From Coriolopsis trogii (lineage: Eukaryota; Basidiomycota; Agaricomycetes; Polyporales; Polyporaceae): a stretch of 64,000 nucleotides of DNA. Each line of letters begins with the position of its first letter. The first letter of the stretch is position 1. Location: the NCBI GenBank assembly GCA_020543525.1, contig JAHYIO010000039.1:1-64000 (forward strand). Direction: 5' to 3'. Position numbers and translations under genes: made by a program. Below are positions 58,001 to 64,000 of this stretch, one piece after another. The notes beneath the pieces were generated by a model. That model did no database searches. It was not told the DNA's origin and saw nothing but the letters and a program-made list of their open reading frames with translations.

Positions 58001-59332
58001 CTCGTCTCATGCTTTAGGTGCGCTTCACCTTGCGAGGGCGAACCTGGGCCCTGACCGCCTCCACCACCGCGAAAAAACCAGTTCTTTGAGCCGCCGTGTC
58101 CGGGAGAGGAGGACGCGATGAAGCTGGTCGGACGCGACGCGCCGCTGTCTGCATAACGGTCACGATCGTGCGGAATAGGTGGCTCGTCGCGTTCCTGAAG
58201 GGGTACTTCAGATGGGCCTGTGCTTGCACGTTTCTTACGCGCCGTGCCCCATTTCTTGCCTACTGAACCAATGCGAGAGAGCAGAGGGGTCTTGGTCGTC
58301 GAAGTGTTCCCGATGTCGGCCGAGATGTCATCGACGGCGACAGGAAACGGTTTCTTGGAGTTGTCTGGAGTGACCGGCCGAGGGGGTTCAGGATACTCGG
58401 CGCGATCGTCGAGCTCGAATATGCCCTCCTCAAAGTTGGGAGGAGGACGAGACTTCTTGCGGAGACGTCGGCGCTCGCGGTGTATAGGCGGAGATGGCGG
58501 GAGGAGGGCAAGTCTGGCGGCTACGGCGGCAGAACTGCCGGATACAGTGGGGCGGAGAGCGAGGTGTGCGGTGGACGAGTACGAGTAGCCGGCGGAGGAG
58601 TCACGGCCGGTGGACGAGACCGGGACGGAGAAGACTGAGGCGGTAGGAGACCGAGGAAAGGGGGAGGGAAGCGGGGGCACTGGGGGAGGAATCTCTGCGG
58701 GGATGTGGAAGTGCATACCTCTGCTCTTGGACGTGACCGTGCGGTCGTCCTCTCTGTCGGCGAAGCCAAAGTCGTCTTCATCGTCGGAGGAGCCCCAGGA
58801 ATGCCTCTTCCTCGGGGTCCTCCGTCTGGGAGAGGTGCGGGTTTGTGGGTGGCCGCTCTCGAACTCTTCGTCCCAGTTCTCGACTGGAGAGTCAGAACCG
58901 CCTCTCGGTTGTGACTGGCCATTTCTCGAGGGCTGCGCGTGTGCATGGGACTGCGGTTGAGAGGGATGACGAGTGGAGGGACCGGGGGAATCGGCGTCTT
59001 GGAAGTCGTCGTCCCAGTTCTCTGTTTGCTGGAGTCTCTTCAAAGGAGTGGACGGGCCAGGCTCGGCCCATGTCTTGGGCGCACTCTTCTTGTTTCGAGA
59101 GGGCGTAGAGGGAGGAGAGGGCAGCGCGGGGGCGTGGGCGGACGAGGGACGGACGGATGAAGTGGCGGGCGGCGGGTGCGAGTTGGAAGTAGAGTGAAGA
59201 TCTGGGTGTGCGTTGAACTCAAAGTCTTCGTCCCAGTTCTCGGCTGTGTGAGAGCTGAGGTGAGGGTGAGTGTGCACGAGGACGCGACGGAGACATGCCT
59301 GGATGATGGTCGATCTGAGAGGCTACGCTCAT
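55093..59332 (-). CDS. Large WDxDF-motif protein, possible septation-network regulator
   Basis: The minus frame is open from 59277 to the stop at 55093 (1394 codons) with no intron needed. The frame has no ATG before residue ~190; an ATG at 59332 followed by a short intron could start it, but the implied 34-nt intron is doubtful, so the start is unresolved. The protein is Ser/Pro/Arg-rich and largely disordered. Three acidic-aromatic motifs lie near the N-terminus: ENWDEDFEF (about 14), ENWDDDF (about 88), ENWDEEFES (about 130). Then LLSRIGSVGKKWGTARKKR (about 340), a helical conserved-looking segment RRDLTMVRDFATSVERTYIS (about 790), SQRQLMLLREMLNNEDPSA (about 985), and a C-terminal helix NAREVHARCADCISELEALL. 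WDDD motifs of this kind occur in Byr4/Bfa1-type septation GAP subunits; that assignment is tentative. The plus-strand open frames opposite are shadows. Confidence 0.7.
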
Positions 59333-59788
59333 CGGTGGAGGCGTGTGTGGTCGTCGATGGTCGTCAGCAAGTCAGAGCAGGAGGTGAGTAAGGGGGCATA
59401 GAGAACACGGACGACGGCGAGGACGAGGGCGAGGACGATGAGGAGGAGGAGGAGGAGGAGGAGGGGAAGGCGAGGGACGCGGACAACGCACGCCCGTTGC
59501 GAGCCCAACAGACGCCGGTCACGACTGCAGGCCACATGAGCGTGTACTCGTGTACTTCACCCAGCGGTGGCCCAGCACAAGCAGCTCGTTCCCCCATTTC
59601 GCTACGACGGAACCGTTCATAATACAAGACGCGAGTATCCTATACGACATCGACATATGCAGAGACTAGACACGACGTGCAAGACAAGCGACACAACAGT
59701 TGGACCGCAAAACATCACAGCACACTCCCCACCGACGCGACGTGACGCGACGCGACGCGCCACGGCGTTGCAACAGGCCAGGACACGC
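59333..59788. promoter_or_regulatory. Intergenic region between the WDxDF gene and PCNA
   Basis: It contains the upstream region of the large minus-strand gene and the 3' UTR of PCNA. Simple repeats: GAG trinucleotides at about 59440-59465 and CGACG pentamers at about 59737-59760. No additional gene is supported. Confidence 0.5.
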
Positions 59789-61178
59789 CTAGTCGTCGCC
59801 AATTTTGGGTGCGAGGTAGTACCGGATGTGACCCTGGCTGAAGTTGTACGACACCTGGCATGCGCACTTTCTGTCAGACCGCACCCCACAGCCCTGCACA
59901 CAGCACTCACCAGCAGTGGGACGTCGTTGCTCATCATCAGCTGCACGCTCTTCGACAGCGTCGAGCTCTTTGAAAAGTTGACGAGGTATTTCAGACTGAA
60001 CGTCAGCGTCACCGCCTGGTTCATCTCGATCCGCACGCCCTCAAAGTGGTCGTCCTCGTCGTCTGCCTTCTTTGCCTTCTTCGCAGGTTTGCTCGACTAC
60101 GTCCATCGTCAGCCAGAGCCGCGCAAACACACGAGCCGAATCGCACCTTGCCAGACGACCGCTTGCGCTTCTTGCTCGCGCCCTCTTCGTCCTCATCCTC
60201 CTCTTCGCCCTCGTCCTCGTCCTTTGTCGGCTTGAACTCGCCCTCGCCCTCCTCGTCCTCGTCTGCACCGTTCATGTCCACATCCTCTCCATTCTCCTCC
60301 TTCTTCACCCTCTCCTTCTTGATCTTCTTCTTTCCGCCCTCCCCGTCGCTGACGTCGGCATCCTCCTCTTCCTCGGGCTCGTCCTCGTCGTCATCCTCGT
60401 TCTTGCGCTTCGACGACGACCCTTTCTTCTTGGAAGCCTCGGCGGTCTGTTTGAGAAGAATGTTGCCGTTGGCGGCCTCGCCGTCCGAGACAAAGCGGAT
60501 GCCCTCTTTGGACACTTCGATCCGGACCGACTCGCCAAGGAGGGAAAGGTCGCGGACGATGCGCGCGAACTCGGCCGAGGGCATGGTGACGCTGGCGTCG
60601 TATTCAGTGTCTGGGATACCGAGAGTGTCGGCATCGATATCCATGAGCTTCATCTCGTATTCGGCTATCCTATCCGAGTCTGCGGGACGCGGGTTAGCAC
60701 ACGCTCCCGGACGCGTCGAGTGGCAAGACGAGGGCATGAACGTACTCTTTGCCTCGTAGGTGAGGGTTAGGATATCGGCATCGTCTCCGGCCTTGAGTGT
60801 ACAGATATCATCATCTTTGGCGCACTTGAGAACTTTGGTGAGTGATCCGAGGTTGACACCGAGTGGGATGGAGCGGTCGCAGCGATAACGCTTGAAGCCT
60901 GCTGCTTCGAGCTTGACGGCCACGAGGGCGACGTGGGAGTTGTCCATGGCTTGCAGAGTCTGCGAGGACGCGTCAGTTGGCTGCGCAAGAGGTATACAGA
61001 GCGGGCTGAACGCGCACAATGCCCTCCTCATTACAGTCAAAGTTGGCATCGGAGACGAGCTCTTTTACGGCTGTGTGGTCGCGTCAGGTGCTGAACAGTG
61101 GCGAGAGCGAGAGCAGAAGTGGGTACCGTCGAGGAGACGCTTGAGGATGGCAGCTTCGGAGAGCTTAGCTTCGAGCAT
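59789..61178 (-). CDS. PCNA: PCNA, DNA polymerase sliding clamp, with large internal insertion
   Basis: Six exons on the minus strand: 61178-61127, 61070-61018, 60959-60746, 60679-60147, 60096-59911, 59854-59789. All introns are GT..AG, phases fit, and the product is 367 aa. PCNA is the homotrimeric ring that tethers polymerases and repair factors to DNA in the nucleus. Clear signatures: N-terminus MLEAKLSEAAILKRLLDAV, FKRYRCDRSIPLGVNL, interdomain connector YEMKLMDIDADTLGIPDTEY, FARIVRDLSLLGESVRIEV, a Lys in SKEG aligning with modified Lys164 of the human protein, and the C-terminus YYLAPKIGDD. Known PCNAs are about 258-261 aa. Here about 115 extra residues (about 190-305), highly charged with KKIKKERVKKE and KKRKRSSGK clusters, replace the short loop between NGNILLKQ and VRIEMNQ. 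Upstream MCB boxes suggest G1/S expression. Confidence 0.95.
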
Positions 61179-61364
61179 GATGTGAGCGGGTAGTGTGAAC
61201 GCGGCGGGAGTTGTGGTGAGGAGTGAAGGCGCACGAGGACGAGGAGGCGGAAGACAAGACACGGCGACGCGTCCAGAATCGTTCAGACGGAGTTTGAATA
61301 GCTCGACGCGTCGGTCACATCACATCGTCACGCGAAAGTGACAAAATGTCACTGACGCAAAAAG
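61179..61364 (-). promoter_or_regulatory. PCNA promoter with MCB (ACGCGT) and SCB-like boxes
   Basis: Two perfect ACGCGT boxes (61267-61272, 61306-61311) and ACGCGAAA (61330-61337) lie about 90, 130 and 155 bp upstream of the PCNA ATG. ACGCGT is the MluI cell-cycle box bound by MBF, which controls yeast PCNA and other replication genes at G1/S. No other gene shares this interval apart from the tRNA terminator at its edge. Confidence 0.65.
61358..61364 (-). terminator. Pol III terminator of tRNA-Pro
   Basis: A run of five T on the minus strand, directly after the tRNA 3' end, fits the usual RNA polymerase III termination signal. Confidence 0.7.
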
Positions 61365-61454
61365 GGGCCCAACCGGGATTCGAACCCGGGATCCCTTGCA
61401 ATTGCGGAACATCCAATTCCCAAAGCAAGTATCTTACCTCTAGACCATTGGGCC
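61365..61454 (-). tRNA. tRNA-Pro (UGG anticodon) with intron
   Basis: The acceptor stem GGCCCAA pairs perfectly with TTGGGCC. The D arm contains GGTCTAGAGGTAA. The anticodon stem CTTGC/GCAAG encloses loop TTTGGG, giving anticodon TGG, with an intron of about 18 nt (AATTGGATGTTCCGCAAT) after position 37. The T arm is CCGGGTTCGAATCCCGG. A Pol III terminator follows. Confidence 0.9.
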
Positions 61455-61617
61455 GATACAAAGGCAAGCTAATAAGCTAAAATAGCCACAATTGCTATGA
61501 GTGGGAACGACGTCATGGGGCTCTGGCTGGAGTGGCCGCGGCGTATTAAAGCACAGCGAGCAACACACAAACCTCATCGTCCACGACCACGACCACAACC
61601 ACGCCCACACTACGACC

Positions 61618-61899
61618 ATGTCCCAGCCATCGCTCCCATACCCACCCGCTGCGCATCTCCCCTCGCCGAACATGGCGCAGCCCATGGCCACCCAGGCTCA
61701 GCCCTCTCCCGTCGCCGCGATGAGCATCGGCGGGGCTCGAGAGCAGAAAGACCAGAGCAGTGCTGAGCGCATCCGCGGAGGCTGCATACCCTGTCCTGTA
61801 CGTCCTTTTCCGCCCGCGATGGGTGTGTGTGGCTGACGCGGAGTGCGGCAGGACGGGAGTGTATGCTACATCATACCCATCCCCTGCCTGTGCTGCTAG
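61618..61899 (+). CDS. Small cysteine-rich protein, 75 aa
   Basis: Two exons, 61618-61797 and 61852-61899 (GTACGT..GGCAG, phase 0). The N-terminal ~45 residues are Pro/Gln/Ala-rich and probably disordered (MSQPSLPYPPAAHL). The C-terminal ~25 residues form a conserved-looking Cys/Pro core, split by the intron: RIRGGCIPCP, then DGSVCYIIPIPCLCC and stop. It has five or six Cys, a hydrophobic YII stretch and no signal peptide. From memory, small proteins ending in a GGCIPCPDG...CC core recur in basidiomycetes without known function. ATTAAAG at 61543-61549 could be the promoter element. It sits between the tRNA and recyclin genes, transcribed toward recyclin. Confidence 0.75.
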
Positions 61900-62140
61900 T
61901 CCCGCCTGCTTGCGATCGCTGTGCTGTATCATACCGGACGAGGATTGTAATTATGGACCCCTGTAGCCTTAGAAGTACACGTTATACATCAGACTTGGAC
62001 GTGCATACATGGCCCGTGACTGCGCGCTCACCGTCCCGAGCTCGCCGGAGCTGCCTCGCGCTCTCGAACGCCTTCGCCGCCTTGCTCTCCGTCCTTGACC
62101 TTGCGACGCTCGTTGACGGGCTCATCCCCCACGTCTCGAC
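61900..62140 (+). promoter_or_regulatory. Short intergenic region upstream of recyclin
   Basis: 241 bp between the small Cys-rich gene and the recyclin ATG. It should hold the 3' end of the former and the promoter of the latter. No defined motif was recognised. Confidence 0.4.
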
Positions 62141-64000
62141 ATGGACAAGTTTGCGACCCTTGAGCCCGTCCGACTGTACAACGCACCCGCTCCCGCTCCC
62201 ACACCGACCTCGAACCGCCAGTCCCAAAAGGCCTCTCCCTTTCCGCCCTCGTCGCATTCGAGGTCAAAAAGCTACGCACCATTTCACTTCATAGGCCGAC
62301 TCCCCGTCGACCTCCACATCCACGTCCTCACCTTTCTCGCCGTCCCCGACATCCCCGCATATGCTCGCTCCTCCAAAGCTCTCGCTAGCCTCGCATCCGA
62401 CGACCGCGTCTGGGATGCTCGCTGGAAAGCATTCGGCGTCGATGCACACAAACTCTCCGATGTACTCGACGCTCTCGAGGACAGGCAGAGAGTCCGAAAC
62501 GGCCTCGACAAGACTCACGCACCTCCCACTCTCGCTACAGACAGCCTCGACGATGACTTTGGCGACTTTGCCTCCATCAACCCTCAGGCCCAAGAGCTCG
62601 GCGACTTTGTAGGTGCGTTCAGTCTCTCTACACCCAGAACCCCCTTCGGCTTCGCCCAACCGTCGACGACAAAGACAAGCCGCACACTCTACATCCGTGC
62701 CCACAACCTCCTCAAGCCTCTCGTCCCCGCTCTCCAGTCTCCACCCCACGCCGTCCTCTCCAACCTCTTCCCTTCTCCAACACCATCCCTCCGACACCAA
62801 GCCCATACCCTCCGTCTCCTCTCGCTCTTCCTCTCCTCACGCGTCAAGCCGTTACGCAACTGGGAGACGCTCTCCGCAGCACTCCGTGCCGCCATCGACC
62901 GTTTCGAGGACGGGCTCCTGACCGCGTTCGATGTCGCTGATGGCAAGGCCGACGAGTCTGCCATGGCCGAAGCCGCCGAGGCCAGCTGGGAAGTCTGGGA
63001 CGGCACCGGCCGCGAATGGGAGCTGGGCAAGGTCTGGGCAGAGAAACTAGAGATCTTCTATGAACAGAGCAAGTGGAAGCCGCTCGACAACTTCACGTAC
63101 GTTCCCCGATCCGACTCAGATTCCGCGCAGTTGCTCAGCTCGCCTCCAGGAATGATGCGCAGCTCGACTTTACGCCCATGGACGGTTTCATGGCCGAGAT
63201 TCTCGCCGCCCTCGAGGAGCACGGCTCTCGCGCCGTCCGCGTCTTCCCTCCAGAAGCGAATGTCCTCATCTCCTTCTCGGATCGCCTGGCGAACGAAGTC
63301 GTGAGTGTTCCGTCCAGTCTTTGCAACGCTTGTCGCCAATACGTGCTCCCGGCCAGGTAGGAGAGTACATCTCTTCCCTGCTCACACGCGCCCGAGAGAT
63401 CTCGAATGAAATATTTCTCAAAGCGGCTGCCGCGACTTTCAAGGAGGCATGGCGCATGGTCGACACCATCGTCCAGGTGGCGTCCACCAGGGCAGATCTC
63501 CAGCTGCCGAAAACCAAGGCAGAGGATGTAGTGTAAGTCGTCGTACCCGACTATGAAGGACTCTGGTGACACGAGTCTAGGTATCGCATGTTCGAGCCTA
63601 ATATGGACGAGTATCTCGACGAGGAAGTCGAGTACGTCAAGCAGAGCTTCGAAATGACATGCCGATCTTGGGAAAAGCAGGTAATCGACAATCATTATAT
63701 GCTCATCTCCCTCGCTCACCCCGTTTACAGTTGTCTGAGCACAAGGTACCTGCGGGGACCCCAGCCAATGCAGACCATGCTCGCTTTCTTGGCTCCCACA
63801 ACCCTGCCCAAGTCAAGCGGACCGTGCTCGCTTCTTTCACTGACGTTCTCCTCTTGCCCGTCACCATTGTTCCCCGCACCGTGGGCAAAGCAGTCGGAGC
63901 GGCCATCACGACGGGCAGCAGCGCCGCCGTCCAGGGCATCCAGATGCTGAACCCCCAGCGATGGGGTGGAACGGGCGCAACCGGCCAAGGAGCGTTTCCC
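62141..64000 (+). CDS. Recyclin-1-like F-box / Sec10-type protein, partial at right edge
   Basis: Exons: 62141-63096, 63150-63300, 63357-63532, 63581-63680, and 63731 beyond the window end. All introns are GT..AG and in phase. The N-terminus is Pro/Ser-rich. An F-box follows at about residues 48-92 (FIGRLPVDLHIHVLTFLAV, then VWDARWKAFGVD), as in recyclin-1 (S. cerevisiae Rcy1, S. pombe Pof6). The rest resembles the exocyst Sec10-like domain: LDNFTNDAQLDFTPMDGFMA, FSDRLANEVVGEYISSLL, ARTREI-like helices, YRMFEPNMDEYLDEEVEYV. Recyclins act in endosome-to-plasma-membrane recycling with the exocyst and an SCF-related complex. The stretch DDDFGDF at about 130 is acidic. The last ~90 codons present (LLLPVTIVPRTVGKAVGAAI) still match; the stop codon lies outside. 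Confidence 0.88.

Noticed and set aside
59364..59627. Minus-strand 87-codon frame as an upstream exon of the WDxDF gene
   Set aside because: It is mostly a Ser run from a GAG trinucleotide repeat, with no splice junction linking it in frame.
60046..60770. Plus-strand open frames (over 230 codons) opposite PCNA
   Set aside because: They are Ser/Leu-rich antisense readings of the acidic PCNA insert, and PCNA is certain on the minus strand.

Overview
The window looks like a chromosome segment of a basidiomycete fungus, most likely an agaricomycete. The right 9 kb carries compact, intron-rich housekeeping genes: PCNA, a recyclin/Sec10-type F-box protein, a tRNA-Pro with an intron, and a small cysteine-rich protein. 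Their introns are about 35-70 nt with GT..AG ends. The left 54 kb is almost entirely nested mobile DNA: chromodomain Ty3/gypsy retrotransposons, solo LTRs, two hAT elements, a PIF-Harbinger remnant, a Tc1/mariner-like element, a MITE, a two-copy non-autonomous TIR family, and an unclassified 4.1-kb DNA transposon.

Layout. 0.7-8 kb: a divergent pair, a truncated SNF2-type helicase gene (minus) and an intact three-exon 897-aa gene of unknown function (plus). They share a 2.3-kb intergenic region with eleven copies of a ~21-bp motif that switch orientation so each copy points toward the gene it precedes. A second repeat array lies downstream. 8.9-15 kb: LTR-C fragments in inverted orientation around a decayed gag, then a gypsy pol remnant (RT, RNase H, chromodomain; integrase core deleted) with an antisense Cys-rich ORF and its 3' LTR. 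15-18.6 kb: Harbinger pseudogene and mosaic LTRs hosting a MITE. 18.6-26.8 kb: gypsy-2, split in gag by a 4076-bp transposon (18984-23059) with 14-nt TIRs and a perfect 7-bp TSD. That transposon carries one minus-strand gene of an unnamed family with D/D/E-like blocks. 26.8-32.7 kb: heavily decayed repeats. 32.7-43.4 kb: hAT-A, broken by two inverted solo LTRs whose swapped target-site duplications show that the DNA between them was inverted; hAT-B; and a TE-N1 copy. 43.4-53.9 kb: nested LTRs and gypsy-3, interrupted by a Tc1/mariner-like element and a second TE-N1 copy.

55-64 kb: unique genes. A ~1400-aa minus-strand protein with repeated ENWD(E/D)(D/E)F motifs may be a septation-network regulator (weak call). 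PCNA has six exons and an unusual ~115-residue charged insertion with NLS-like clusters. Its upstream region has two ACGCGT boxes and an ACGCGAAA box, matching MBF-type G1/S control. The tRNA-Pro, a 75-aa Cys-rich protein and recyclin follow; recyclin runs off the right edge.

Most transposon genes are dead. They carry stops and changed catalytic residues, many explained by C-to-T or G-to-A changes. The insertion order can often be read because removing an insert plus one TSD restores the host element's reading frame.
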